From Pseudomonas sp. MUP55 (lineage in GTDB: Bacteria; Pseudomonadota; Gammaproteobacteria; Pseudomonadales; Pseudomonadaceae): 64,000 nt of DNA. The position numbers and the translations under genes are program-made. The notes under the pieces were generated by a model. The model did not search any database, was not told where the DNA came from, and saw only the letters and a program-made list of their open reading frames with translations. Position 1 is the first letter of the stretch. The number at the start of each line of letters is the position of its first letter. Where the stretch lies: assembly GCF_034043515.1 (NCBI RefSeq), contig NZ_CP138214.1:5029501-5093500 (forward strand). Direction: 5' to 3'. Positions 1 through 7,496 of this stretch are shown piece by piece.

Positions 1-195
1 CGCGAATTTGTGAGCCTTTTCTACGTCCTGCTCGGCACGGCGGCGGACGTTCTGCAGATCGGCGGCAACACGCAACGACTGATCCTGCGCTGCGGCCAAT
101 TGCTCTTCCAGCACTTGCACACGAGTCCCCAGTTCATCGCCGGCAGCCGAATTGGCGTCTGGCGTTTGCGTATCCTGCGTCTGTTCGTCAGCCAT
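1..195 (-). CDS. grpE: GrpE, nucleotide exchange factor of DnaK (N-terminal part, runs off left edge)
   Basis: Only the first 65 codons are inside the window; the gene continues beyond base 1. The start is the ATG at 195, read leftwards, with an AAGGAGA-type ribosome site just upstream. The visible residues are an acidic, Gln/Asp-rich N-terminus ([17 protein letters not shown]) followed by a coiled-coil run ending in [19 protein letters not shown], which is the typical GrpE long-helix entry. GrpE releases ADP from DnaK in the cytoplasm. A sigma-32-type promoter lies 54-83 bases upstream, as expected for a heat-shock gene, and recN is divergent, as in other pseudomonads. Confidence 0.93.
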   Translation of the reverse strand, partial: MADEQTQDTQTPDANSAAGDELGTRVQVLEEQLAAAQDQSLRVAADLQNVRRRAEQDVEKAHKFA

Positions 196-248
196 AGATT
201 TCTCCTTTCAAAATCATGCGCGAACTCAACTCGCGCTTCTGTTCCGGT

Positions 249-278
249 ATATGGGGCCACAATTTTCAGGTTCAAGGG
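249..278 (-). promoter_or_regulatory. Sigma-32 (heat-shock) promoter of grpE
   Basis: Read on the minus strand the bases give CCCTTGAA, a 14-base spacer and CCCCATAT. This matches the RpoH consensus (CTTGAA, 13-17 bases, CCCCATNT) almost perfectly and points at grpE. Confidence 0.85.
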
Positions 279-408
279 CGCAGGCGTTACCAAAAGTCTC
301 TCGTGTATCCCGGTTGTTTTCCGGCGCTACATTTCGCAATGCGCTAAAAAAAACCGACTTCCAAGCAAATCGAGCTAAGCCGCAGGATTGTCAGCCCGGA
401 ACAAAACA

Positions 409-424
409 CTGTATAAATAACCAG
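409..424 (+). promoter_or_regulatory. LexA (SOS) box of recN
   Basis: CTGTATAAATAACCAG is a perfect CTG-N10-CAG LexA operator with an AT-rich centre, 25 bases before the recN start codon. recN is a classical SOS gene, so LexA repression is expected. Confidence 0.88.
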
Positions 425-448
425 ACCTAAAGCCTGGGAGCGACCTTC

Positions 449-2122
449 ATGCTCGTGCACCTGTCCGTACATAACTACGCCATCGTTGAACATCTGGATC
501 TCGAACTGGATCGCGGCATGAGCGTAATCACAGGCGAGACCGGCGCCGGCAAGTCGATCATGCTCGACGCCCTGGGCCTGACACTGGGTGATCGCGCCGA
601 CAGCGGCGTGGTGCGCCCCGGCGCCGACAAAGCCGACATCCTGGCCACCTTCGACCTGGGCGACATCCCGGAAGCCGAAACCTGGCTGGCCGAGCGCGAC
701 CTCAATAATGAAGGGCCGTGCATTCTGCGCCGGGTAATCACCGCAGAAGGGCGCTCACGCGGCTACATCAACGGCACGCCCTGCCCCCTCGGCGACCTGA
801 AAGCCCTGGGCGAACTGCTGATCGACATCCACAGCCAACATGAACACCAATCGCTGCTTAAAACCGACACTCATCGCCGCCTGCTCGACGAGTATGCCGG
901 CGCCACCGATCTTGCTCGCCAGGTTCAACTGGCCGCCCAACGCTGGCGCCAGACCCGCCAGGAACTGGAACGCCTTTCCAACTCCGGCGACGAGCAACGC
1001 GCTCGCCATCAATTGCTCAGCTATCAACTCGAAGAGCTTGAAAGCCTGGGCCTGGGTGAGAACGAACTGGAGCAGCTTGAGCAGGAACACAAAAACCTGA
1101 CCAACGCCGAGACGCTGCTGGGTATCTGCCGTCAGGTGGTCGAGCAATGCAGCGAGAGCGATTCGGGTAATGTGCTTAATGCACTGACGGCGAGCCTCAA
1201 TCGCCTGTCCAGCGTGAATAACGCATCCGGCTCACTGAGTGAAGCCACCACCTTGCTGACCAGTGCACAGATCCAGGTAGAGGAAGCGGTCGGTGAGCTG
1301 AACCGTTTTCTGGATCATTTCGACGCCGACCCGGCACGCCTGCAGGAAATAGAAGAGCGCCTGGACACCATCTACACCCTGGCACGCAAACATCGAATCC
1401 AGCCAACCGAAGTAGCGGCAATGCAGCAAAAGCTGATGGACGAAATCGAGACCCTGAACGCGAACGACGAGTCCATCGAACGCCTCGGCGAAGAACTCGC
1501 CTCCTTTGCTCGCCATTATCAGGAAAAGGCTCGTGAGCTGAGCGACCTTCGCCAGCAGGCTGCTACCCGACTGGCCGGCGCCGTGGAACAGGAAATCCAG
1601 CGCCTGGGCATGCCTGGTGGTCGTTTCACCATCCAATTGAATGCCAACACCACCAATGAGCTACAGCCCCATGGACTCGAACAGGTCGAGCTTCTGGTAA
1701 GCGCCAACCCGGGCCAGCCGCTCAAAGCTTTGGCAAAAGTCGCCTCCGGCGGCGAGCTGTCACGGATCAGTCTGGCAATCCAGGTGATCACCGCACAAAC
1801 CTCGCGGGTGCCGACACTGGTCTTTGATGAAGTGGACGTTGGCATTGGCGGCCCGACGGCCGAGATTGTCGGCCAGTTATTGCGACGCCTGGGGGAGCGT
1901 GGCCAAGTGCTTACCGTGACCCACTTACCGCAAGTGGCAGCCCAAGGGCATCAGCATTTGTTCGTGCACAAGGTGCGAGGCAGCGACGCGACGCGCACAG
2001 CCGTGTCCAAGCTGAACAAGTCGGAGCGCGTGGAAGAAGTGGCGCGGATGCTCGGCGGCATTGATTTGACCAAGGAGTCCCTGGCTCATGCGAAGAAAAT
2101 GGTCATCGCCGCAAAGGCGTGA
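449..2122 (+). CDS. recN: RecN, SMC-like DNA double-strand break repair ATPase
   Basis: 557 residues, the usual RecN length. Walker A GETGAGKS is at residues 29-36, a long coiled coil fills the middle (about 150-370), the ABC signature ASGGELSRISLA is near 430 and Walker B TLVFDEVDVGIGG near 455. RecN is a cytoplasmic SMC-family protein that gathers broken DNA ends for RecA-dependent repair. The ATG at 449 follows a GGGAGCGA ribosome site. The LexA box just upstream places it in the SOS regulon. It is transcribed away from grpE and ends at a perfect 24-base palindrome shared with the convergent fur gene. Confidence 0.97.
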   Translation: MLVHLSVHNYAIVEHLDLELDRGMSVITGETGAGKSIMLDALGLTLGDRADSGVVRPGADKADILATFDLGDIPEAETWLAERDLNNEGPCILRRVITAEGRSRGYINGTPCPLGDLKALGELLIDIHSQHEHQSLLKTDTHRRLLDEYAGATDLARQVQLAAQRWRQTRQELERLSNSGDEQRARHQLLSYQLEELESLGLGENELEQLEQEHKNLTNAETLLGICRQVVEQCSESDSGNVLNALTASLNRLSSVNNASGSLSEATTLLTSAQIQVEEAVGELNRFLDHFDADPARLQEIEERLDTIYTLARKHRIQPTEVAAMQQKLMDEIETLNANDESIERLGEELASFARHYQEKARELSDLRQQAATRLAGAVEQEIQRLGMPGGRFTIQLNANTTNELQPHGLEQVELLVSANPGQPLKALAKVASGGELSRISLAIQVITAQTSRVPTLVFDEVDVGIGGPTAEIVGQLLRRLGERGQVLTVTHLPQVAAQGHQHLFVHKVRGSDATRTAVSKLNKSERVEEVARMLGGIDLTKESLAHAKKMVIAAKA

Positions 2123-2152
2123 GGCGGGCATTTTCCTTCTTATATAAAGCAC

Positions 2153-2176
2153 GAAGGCGACCTTAAGGTCGCCTTC
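2153..2176. terminator. Palindrome between recN and fur, probable bidirectional terminator
   Basis: GAAGGCGACCTT followed directly by its exact complement AAGGTCGCCTTC. It lies between the convergent ends of recN and fur. T-rich sequence follows on both strands but is not a clean T tract, so the terminator role is inferred. Confidence 0.6.
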
Positions 2177-2208
2177 AATCGTTTCGCAGAGCAAATCTGC
2201 GTCGATTT

Positions 2209-2613
2209 TTACTTTTTCTTACGGATGTACAGCACCAGATTATGGTCCACCAAATCGAATCCATGCTCCTCGGCAATCTCGTGCTGGAGCTTTTCGATCG
2301 CAGGGCTGGTGAACTCGATAACCTCATTGGTATCCAGATCAACCATATGGTCGTGGTGCCCACCATCGGCCAATTCAAACACTGCATGACCGCCGTCGAA
2401 ATTATGACGAACCACCAGCCCTGCGGCTTCAAACTGGGTCAGGACACGGTAAACCGTGGCCAGGCCAACGTCTTCATTAGACTCCATCAGTGCCTTGTAA
2501 ACGTCCTCGGCACTCATGTGGCGTTGCTCGGCAGAATCGAGCATTTGTAGAATCTTGACTCGGGGCAGAGTCACTTTGAGACCGGCTTTGCGTAGTTCGC
2601 TATTTTCAACCAT
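2209..2613 (-). CDS. fur: Fur, ferric uptake regulator
   Basis: 134 residues from the ATG at 2613; an in-frame extension upstream has no Fur-like sequence and is not used. The N-terminal winged helix (residues 1-80) includes VGLATVYRVLTQFEAAGLV, and the metal-binding region has GGHHDHMVDLDTNEVIEF near 85-100. Fur with Fe(II) represses iron-uptake genes. The translated protein has no cysteine, so the CxxC structural zinc site of E. coli Fur cannot exist here; reduced cysteine content is known for Pseudomonas Fur. It is divergent from the outer-membrane lipoprotein gene at 2712, the arrangement reported as fur-omlA in P. aeruginosa, with only 98 bases between starts. Confidence 0.97.
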   Translation of the reverse strand: MVENSELRKAGLKVTLPRVKILQMLDSAEQRHMSAEDVYKALMESNEDVGLATVYRVLTQFEAAGLVVRHNFDGGHAVFELADGGHHDHMVDLDTNEVIEFTSPAIEKLQHEIAEEHGFDLVDHNLVLYIRKKK

Positions 2614-2711
2614 GGTTAGCTTTCTCGCGGATGCTGCTTCGCAGCTTCTCTTAATACGGGTATGATCGGCGTTTACGTTGTCCCAGCCAAGATAGTGGAA
2701 GTCGCCCACCG

Positions 2712-3239
2712 ATGCAAAACACCAAGCTCTTGCTAACCAGTTTCACCTTTGTGGGACTGCTCGCACTCGCCGGTTGTTCATTCCCCGGGGTTTACAAAAT
2801 CGACATCCAGCAGGGCAATGTCGTCACGCAGGACATGATAGACCAGTTACGCCCGGGAATGACCCGACGGCAAGTACGGTTTATCATGGGTAACCCCCTG
2901 CTGACCGACACTTTCCATGCCGATCGCTGGGATTATCTCTACAGCATCCAGCCTGGCGGCGGTGAGCGCCAGCAGGAGCGCGTCAGCGTCATTTTCAATG
3001 GCAATGATCAGCTGGTCAGTCTGTCCGGTGACTTCATGCCTGGCGTAAGCCGCGATGAAGCCCTACTGGGCAAGGACAGCGGCACCAGCGTGACCGCCCC
3101 TGCGCAGGAAGCCGAGAAGCCGAAATCCGAGGTGCCGGCCAAGCCAGGCTCCTTGCTGGACCAGATCCAGAAAGACGTCGATGGCGTGGAAACCGTGCCA
3201 GTCCCGACGCCACAGCCTCTGGACACCAGCCCGCAGTAA
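2712..3239 (+). CDS. bamE: OmlA/BamE outer-membrane lipoprotein of the BAM complex
   Basis: 175 residues. A lipoprotein signal ends in LLALAGC with the lipidated Cys at residue 22. The SmpA/OmlA domain follows (about 35-115), with [20 protein letters not shown] and the GNPL turn typical of BamE. BamE stabilises the BamACD machine that inserts beta-barrel proteins into the outer membrane. The C-terminal 60 residues are low-complexity, rich in Pro, Glu and Lys, longer than in E. coli BamE (113 residues). It is divergent from fur and ends at a strong terminator. Confidence 0.94.
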   Translation: MQNTKLLLTSFTFVGLLALAGCSFPGVYKIDIQQGNVVTQDMIDQLRPGMTRRQVRFIMGNPLLTDTFHADRWDYLYSIQPGGGERQQERVSVIFNGNDQLVSLSGDFMPGVSRDEALLGKDSGTSVTAPAQEAEKPKSEVPAKPGSLLDQIQKDVDGVETVPVPTPQPLDTSPQ

Positions 3240-3255
3240 CAAAGCGACACTCAAC

Positions 3256-3281
3256 AAAAAGCCCGGCATGCCGGGCTTTTT
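3256..3281. terminator. Rho-independent terminator after bamE, usable on both strands
   Basis: AAAAAGCCCGGCATGCCGGGCTTTTT is a perfect palindrome with A and T tails, placed between the convergent bamE and ratB genes. Confidence 0.9.
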
Positions 3282-3295
3282 GTTGTCTGAGTGAT

Positions 3296-3598
3296 TTATA
3301 AGCCTTGCTGCCTGGCCTTCGCCGCCTTGGCAGCACGTTGCCTGCGCACTTCCTTGGGATCTGCCAGCAACGGCCGGTAGATTTCGATTCGGTCACCGGG
3401 CTGCACAACACGCACGTCGGCATCCGCAACCACCTTACCGAAGATCCCCAAAGGGCATTCCGCCAGCGCCAGCTGCGCAAATTGTTCAGCGATCCCCGAC
3501 ATTCGCACCGCCGCCCTCAGGCTCGTGCCCACCGGAACCGTCACCTGGAGTAAAACCTGGCGATCAATGGCGGCATGTACCACCTCAATCTCAACCAT
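3296..3598 (-). CDS. ratB: RatB/RnfH family protein (UPF0125)
   Basis: 100 residues from the ATG at 3598, which overlaps the end of ratA by 8 bases and so suggests translational coupling; a longer in-frame reading reaches into ratA and is not used. The fold is a ubiquitin-like/MoaD type: VEIEVVHAAIDRQVLLQVTV at the start and VVQPGDRIEIYRPLLADPKE near the end. The C-terminus is Lys/Arg/Ala-rich. It is almost always the partner of ratA next to smpB. Its biochemical role is not well established. Confidence 0.9.
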   Translation of the reverse strand: MVEIEVVHAAIDRQVLLQVTVPVGTSLRAAVRMSGIAEQFAQLALAECPLGIFGKVVADADVRVVQPGDRIEIYRPLLADPKEVRRQRAAKAAKARQQGL

Positions 3599-4025
3599 GC
3601 AGCTGCTTGGCTCGCTCACAGAACGCATCCACCAGTGTATTCGCCGCCTGATTGAATAAAGGTCCCAACGTCGCCCGAACAATGGGGCCGGCATAATCGA
3701 ACGACAGGTCCAGGCTGATCTTGCAGGCCTTGTCCGTCAGTGCCTTGAATACCCATACACCATGCAACTGGGTGAACGGCCCCTCCTGCAGATTCATCTC
3801 GATGGATTTTCCAGGCACCAGCACATTTCGCGTAACAAAGTGCTGGCTAAGCCCGCCCTTGGCTACGCCGACGCTGGCGACCATGTGCTCGTCACCGCTC
3901 TCCAGCACCTCGGCTGTCGAGCACCACGGCAGGAATTCCGGGTAACGCGCCACGTCGTTGACCAGGTCATAGAGCGCCTGTGCGGGATAGGGCAGCAGGG
4001 CCGAACGTTGAATATGCGTCGTCAT
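3591..4025 (-). CDS. ratA: RatA, START/coenzyme Q-binding domain protein
   Basis: 144 residues, all START/polyketide-cyclase-like domain: TTHIQRSALLPYPAQALYDL at the start, VNDVARYPEFLPWC, and a C-terminal helix ending in CERAKQLHG. In E. coli RatA was reported to block ribosome subunit joining, while the mitochondrial homologue Coq10 binds ubiquinone; which role applies here is open. It is first in a two-gene operon with ratB and divergent from smpB, the usual arrangement in gammaproteobacteria. Confidence 0.93.
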   Translation of the reverse strand: MTTHIQRSALLPYPAQALYDLVNDVARYPEFLPWCSTAEVLESGDEHMVASVGVAKGGLSQHFVTRNVLVPGKSIEMNLQEGPFTQLHGVWVFKALTDKACKISLDLSFDYAGPIVRATLGPLFNQAANTLVDAFCERAKQLHG

Positions 4026-4179
4026 GTGAGCGTTATTTCCACAGCTGAGCGGGCAAACATCGCGAAAGAACAGCCAGATCCGCGAGAGAAAAAAACCAAA
4101 GTACTGCCGGCATTGTCCGGGATTCGTCCAACACGCTCAAGCACGCAGGTTGACCGTAGCCGACACGCTCGCAACTCCC

Positions 4180-4185
4180 TATAAT
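4180..4185 (+). promoter_or_regulatory. TATAAT box immediately upstream of smpB
   Basis: TATAAT lies 10 bases before the smpB ATG. A TTGACC at 4150-4155 is 24 bases away, too far for a normal -35. If this is the -10, transcription would start about 3 bases before the ATG and give a nearly leaderless mRNA; no Shine-Dalgarno sequence is visible. Confidence 0.5.
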
Positions 4186-4194
4186 GCCGCCCCT

Positions 4195-4677
4195 ATGGCT
4201 AAACAAAAGAAACACCCCACAGGGACCATCGCGCAAAATAAAAAGGCGCGACACGATTACTTCATCGAACATCGGTTCGAGGCTGGTCTGGTCCTGGCCG
4301 GCTGGGAAGTAAAGAGTCTGCGTGCCAGCAAGCTGCAGCTGGTCGACAGCTATGTGCTGCTCAAGGATGGCGAGGCATGGCTGCTTGGCAGTCATATCAC
4401 CCCGCTGACCACCGCGAGCACCCACGTGATTGCCGACCCGGTGCGCACGCGCAAGCTGCTGCTCAACGCCCGCGAGCTGGAAAAACTCGCAGCGGCCGTG
4501 CAACAGAAAGGCTACGCCTGCGTGTGCCTGTCCTGGTACTGGAGCAAGCACCTGGTCAAGTGCGAGATTGCGCTGGGCAAGGGCAAGAAGGAATACGACA
4601 AACGCGATACCGAACGCGAGCGCGACTCCAATCGCGAATTGCATCGCGCGGTGCGCAACAAGGGCAAGGAAGAATAA
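4195..4677 (+). CDS. smpB: SmpB, tmRNA-binding protein of trans-translation
   Basis: 160 residues from the ATG at 4195 ([20 protein letters not shown]), the standard SmpB start; the in-frame extension upstream to 4150 has no SmpB-like sequence. The OB-fold core contains the [16 protein letters not shown] signature, and the basic C-terminal tail ([20 protein letters not shown]) enters the decoding centre. SmpB delivers Ala-tmRNA to stalled ribosomes. The tmRNA gene itself lies 6.1 kb downstream. There is no good ribosome site, but a TATAAT box sits 10 bases upstream, so the mRNA may be leaderless. Confidence 0.97.
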   Translation: MAKQKKHPTGTIAQNKKARHDYFIEHRFEAGLVLAGWEVKSLRASKLQLVDSYVLLKDGEAWLLGSHITPLTTASTHVIADPVRTRKLLLNARELEKLAAAVQQKGYACVCLSWYWSKHLVKCEIALGKGKKEYDKRDTERERDSNRELHRAVRNKGKEE

Positions 4678-4692
4678 CCTTGTGACGCTGCA

Positions 4693-4715
4693 GCTTCGGG
4701 CTACCCGCCCGAAGC
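4693..4715. terminator. Hairpin between smpB and the GntR-type regulator
   Basis: GCTTCGGGC (4693-4701), loop TACCC, then GCCCGAAGC (4707-4715): a perfect 9-base stem between convergent genes, touching the regulator's stop codon. There is no T tract on either side, so termination is inferred. Confidence 0.5.
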
Positions 4716-5482
4716 TACAGGCCCTTGCGTCGCTCCGCCCGGGCTACGCGCTGAACCTCCTGACGCACCTCCTCCAGCACTTCCTGCACATACAGCAGGT
4801 GACGTGTTGAAATCTCTCGCGCCTGCTCTGCCCGCCCTTCAATAATTGCCAGGTACAGGTCGCGATGCTGACTGATCAGCATGTCGCGGGTCTCGCTGCG
4901 CTGCTGATACATGCCGCCAATGTTGGTCACCACATTACGCTTGAGCAGATCAAACAGCCCGCGAATGGTATGCAGCAACACGGCGTTATGACTGGCCTCA
5001 GCAATGGCCAGGTGAAACCTCGCATCGGCAGCACCCTCCTCCACTCGACTCACCTCATCGGCCCGCGCATAGCAATCCTGCAACGCTTCGAAAGCCGCCT
5101 TCAGCCGCTCACGATCAACTTCCGTTGCACGTAATGCCGCGTAGTAGGCACAGGAAGCTTCAAGTGTCTGGCGAAACTCCAGCAAGTCCCGCTGCGCCTC
5201 AGGATTATTTTCCAGCAAATGCAACAGAGGGTCGCTAAAGGTCGACCCAAGGGACTCCACGACATAATTGCCGCCACCCTGACGGCTGACCAACAACCCC
5301 TTGGCCGCCAGCTTCTGGATCGCTTCCCGCAACGAAGGGCGCGACACGCCAAATTGCTCAGCCAAAGCGCGCTCGGCCGGCAAACGCTCACCCGACTTCA
5401 ACGTGCCCTCAAGGATCATGCCCTCAAGCTGCTCGACAATATCGTCAGACAAACGGCGCTGACGCACCTGATCAAACCCCAT
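4715..5482 (-). CDS. lldR: FadR-family (GntR) regulator, probable LldR of lactate use
   Basis: 255 residues. An N-terminal GntR winged helix (about 8-75: RRLSDDIVEQLEGMILEGTL, ERALAEQFGVSRPSLREAIQ) is followed by an FCD ligand domain (about 95-235) with the helix SQHRDLYLAIIEGRAEQA. It resembles the LldR/PdhR group, which responds to lactate or pyruvate. It is divergent from the lactate permease, and a perfect palindrome of the kind these regulators bind lies between them. Ligand and direction of control (lactate, repressor) are inferred from family and context. Confidence 0.87.
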   Translation of the reverse strand: MGFDQVRQRRLSDDIVEQLEGMILEGTLKSGERLPAERALAEQFGVSRPSLREAIQKLAAKGLLVSRQGGGNYVVESLGSTFSDPLLHLLENNPEAQRDLLEFRQTLEASCAYYAALRATEVDRERLKAAFEALQDCYARADEVSRVEEGAADARFHLAIAEASHNAVLLHTIRGLFDLLKRNVVTNIGGMYQQRSETRDMLISQHRDLYLAIIEGRAEQAREISTRHLLYVQEVLEEVRQEVQRVARAERRKGL

Positions 5483-5627
5483 AACCCACTCTCCACCATC
5501 CCGACCACTCGCCAGGGCCTCTATTCTGGCCTATCGCCGCGCGTGCGGCACCTATCAGAACGCCTTCGATTCACCCGATCAGAACAATCAACGCCCTGGG
5601 TACGACCAAAGTTTCGCGGGCGGCAAA

Positions 5628-5657
5628 TTGACACACCCCTGCCTGGCCTCTTAATCT
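5628..5657 (+). promoter_or_regulatory. Sigma-70-type promoter of lldP
   Basis: TTGACA (5628-5633), an 18-base spacer and TAATCT (5652-5657), followed about 18 bases later by the putative LldR operator. Confidence 0.6.
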
Positions 5658-5674
5658 AGCCCACAGCGACCGTA

Positions 5675-5691
5675 AATTGGTATTACCAATT
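5675..5691. promoter_or_regulatory. Palindromic operator, likely bound by the LldR-type regulator
   Basis: AATTGGTATTACCAATT is a perfect 17-base palindrome around a central T. It matches the ATTGGT-N3-ACCAAT shape bound by PdhR/LldR-type FadR-family regulators and sits just after the lldP promoter, where a bound repressor would block transcription. Confidence 0.78.
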
Positions 5692-5703
5692 ACCCAAGCA
5701 TAC

Positions 5704-5715
5704 AAACAACAACAA
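5704..5715 (+). promoter_or_regulatory. A-rich AANAANAA motif before lldP (candidate Hfq-Crc site)
   Basis: AAACAACAACAA lies directly before the CAGGGG ribosome site of lldP. In Pseudomonas, AANAANAA near the start codon is the binding signature of Hfq with Crc, which blocks translation of secondary carbon-source genes. The role is inferred from motif and place. Confidence 0.55.
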
Positions 5716-5731
5716 TCAGGGGCCACCCCAT

Positions 5732-7426
5732 ATGCAAACCTGGCAACAGCTCTACAGCCCTCTGGGCAGTCTCGGTCTATCCGCGCTGGCCGCCGTTATT
5801 CCCATCGTATTTTTCTTCCTGGCCCTGGCCGTGTTCCGCCTCAAGGGGCACGTGGCCGGCAGCATCACCCTCGCGCTGTCGATCCTGGTCGCCATCTTCG
5901 CCTTTCAGATGCCGGTAGACATGGCCCTGGCTGCCGCCGGCTACGGCTTTGCCTATGGCTTGTGGCCGATTGCGTGGATCATCGTGGCCGCGGTATTTCT
6001 CTACAAACTGACGGTCAAGAGCGGTCAGTTCGAGATCATCCGCAGCTCGGTCCTGTCGATTACCGACGATCAACGCTTGCAAGTCCTGCTGATCGGCTTC
6101 TGCTTCGGCGCCTTCCTCGAAGGTGCGGCCGGTTTCGGCGCGCCCGTGGCCATTACCGCCGCGCTGCTGGTAGGCCTGGGTTTCAACCCGCTCTATGCCG
6201 CCGGCCTGTGTCTGATTGCCAACACCGCCCCGGTCGCCTTTGGCGCGCTGGGTATCCCGATCATCGTTGCAGGCCAAGTCACCGGCATCGACGCCTTCAA
6301 GATCGGCGCCATGACCGGCCGCCAACTGCCGCTGCTGTCGCTTTTCGTGCCCTTCTGGCTGGTGTTCATGATGGACGGCCTGCGCGGCGTTCGCGAAACC
6401 TGGCCCGCAGCCCTGGTAGCCGGCTTGAGCTTCGCCATCACCCAATACTTCACCTCCAACTTCATCGGGCCGGAGCTGCCGGACATCACCTCGGCACTGG
6501 CCAGCCTGATCGCCCTGACCTTGTTCCTGAAAGTCTGGCAACCCAAGCGCACCGCCGGCGCACAGATTGCCGGCGCCACCTCGAGCACAGCGGTCACCGC
6601 CAGCGCTGGCGGCTTCGGCTTGCCACGCAACACCCTTGTTTCGCCGTACAGCCTGGGGCAGATTTTCAAGGCATGGTCGCCGTTCCTGATCCTCACCGTG
6701 CTGGTCACCCTCTGGACCCTCAAACCCTTCAAGGCGATGTTCGCCGCCGGCGGCTCGATGTACAGCTGGGTGTTCAACTTTGCGATCCCGCACCTGGACC
6801 AACTGGTGATCAAAGTCGCGCCGATCGTCACCAACCCCACCGCCATTCCGGCCGTGTTCAAGCTGGACCCGATTTCAGCAACCGGCACCGCGATTTTCTT
6901 CTCGGCGCTGATCTCGATGGCCGTTCTGAAAATAGACTTCAAAACTGGTCTTACCACTTTTAAAGAAACCTTTTACGAATTGCGCTGGCCGATCCTGTCC
7001 ATCGGCATGGTGCTGGCCTTCGCCTTTGTCACCAACTATTCGGGCATGTCGTCCACCATGGCCCTGGTCCTGGCCGGCACTGGTGCTGCCTTCCCCTTCT
7101 TCTCGCCTTTCCTCGGCTGGCTTGGGGTTTTTCTGACAGGCTCCGACACTTCGTCCAATGCCCTGTTCAGCTCGTTGCAAGCCACCACCGCACACCAGAT
7201 CGGCGTGAACGACACCTTGCTGGTTGCGGCAAATACCAGTGGTGGCGTGACCGGCAAAATGATCTCGCCGCAATCAATCGCCGTCGCCTGTGCGGCAACC
7301 GGCCTGGTGGGCAAAGAATCCGACCTGTTCCGCTTCACCCTCAAGCACAGCCTGTTTTTTGCCACCCTCGTCGGGCTGATCACCTTGGCGCAAGCGTATT
7401 GGTTCACCGGTATGCTGGTGCACTGA
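5732..7426 (+). CDS. lldP: L-lactate permease
   Basis: 564 residues, almost entirely hydrophobic, with roughly 12-14 membrane helices; the normal length for the LctP family. Recognisable stretches are [20 protein letters not shown] near 130 and the C-terminal [14 protein letters not shown] and [17 protein letters not shown] signatures. It imports lactate, and usually glycolate, with protons across the inner membrane. The start at 5732 follows CAGGGG. It is divergent from the regulator and upstream of the lactate dehydrogenase gene, so it likely heads a lactate operon. Confidence 0.96.
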   Translation: MQTWQQLYSPLGSLGLSALAAVIPIVFFFLALAVFRLKGHVAGSITLALSILVAIFAFQMPVDMALAAAGYGFAYGLWPIAWIIVAAVFLYKLTVKSGQFEIIRSSVLSITDDQRLQVLLIGFCFGAFLEGAAGFGAPVAITAALLVGLGFNPLYAAGLCLIANTAPVAFGALGIPIIVAGQVTGIDAFKIGAMTGRQLPLLSLFVPFWLVFMMDGLRGVRETWPAALVAGLSFAITQYFTSNFIGPELPDITSALASLIALTLFLKVWQPKRTAGAQIAGATSSTAVTASAGGFGLPRNTLVSPYSLGQIFKAWSPFLILTVLVTLWTLKPFKAMFAAGGSMYSWVFNFAIPHLDQLVIKVAPIVTNPTAIPAVFKLDPISATGTAIFFSALISMAVLKIDFKTGLTTFKETFYELRWPILSIGMVLAFAFVTNYSGMSSTMALVLAGTGAAFPFFSPFLGWLGVFLTGSDTSSNALFSSLQATTAHQIGVNDTLLVAANTSGGVTGKMISPQSIAVACAATGLVGKESDLFRFTLKHSLFFATLVGLITLAQAYWFTGMLVH

Positions 7427-7452
7427 GACGCGCACGTAATAGGGTAAGAATC

Positions 7453-7477
7453 GACGCCGGACAACCATGCCGGCGTC
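7453..7477 (+). terminator. Hairpin between lldP and dld
   Basis: GACGCCGG (7453-7460) and CCGGCGTC (7470-7477) form a perfect 8-base stem with a 9-base loop. No T tract follows, so it could stabilise the lldP mRNA end or attenuate read-through rather than stop transcription. Confidence 0.4.
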
Positions 7478-7496
7478 AGCTATTTCTGGAGGACCG

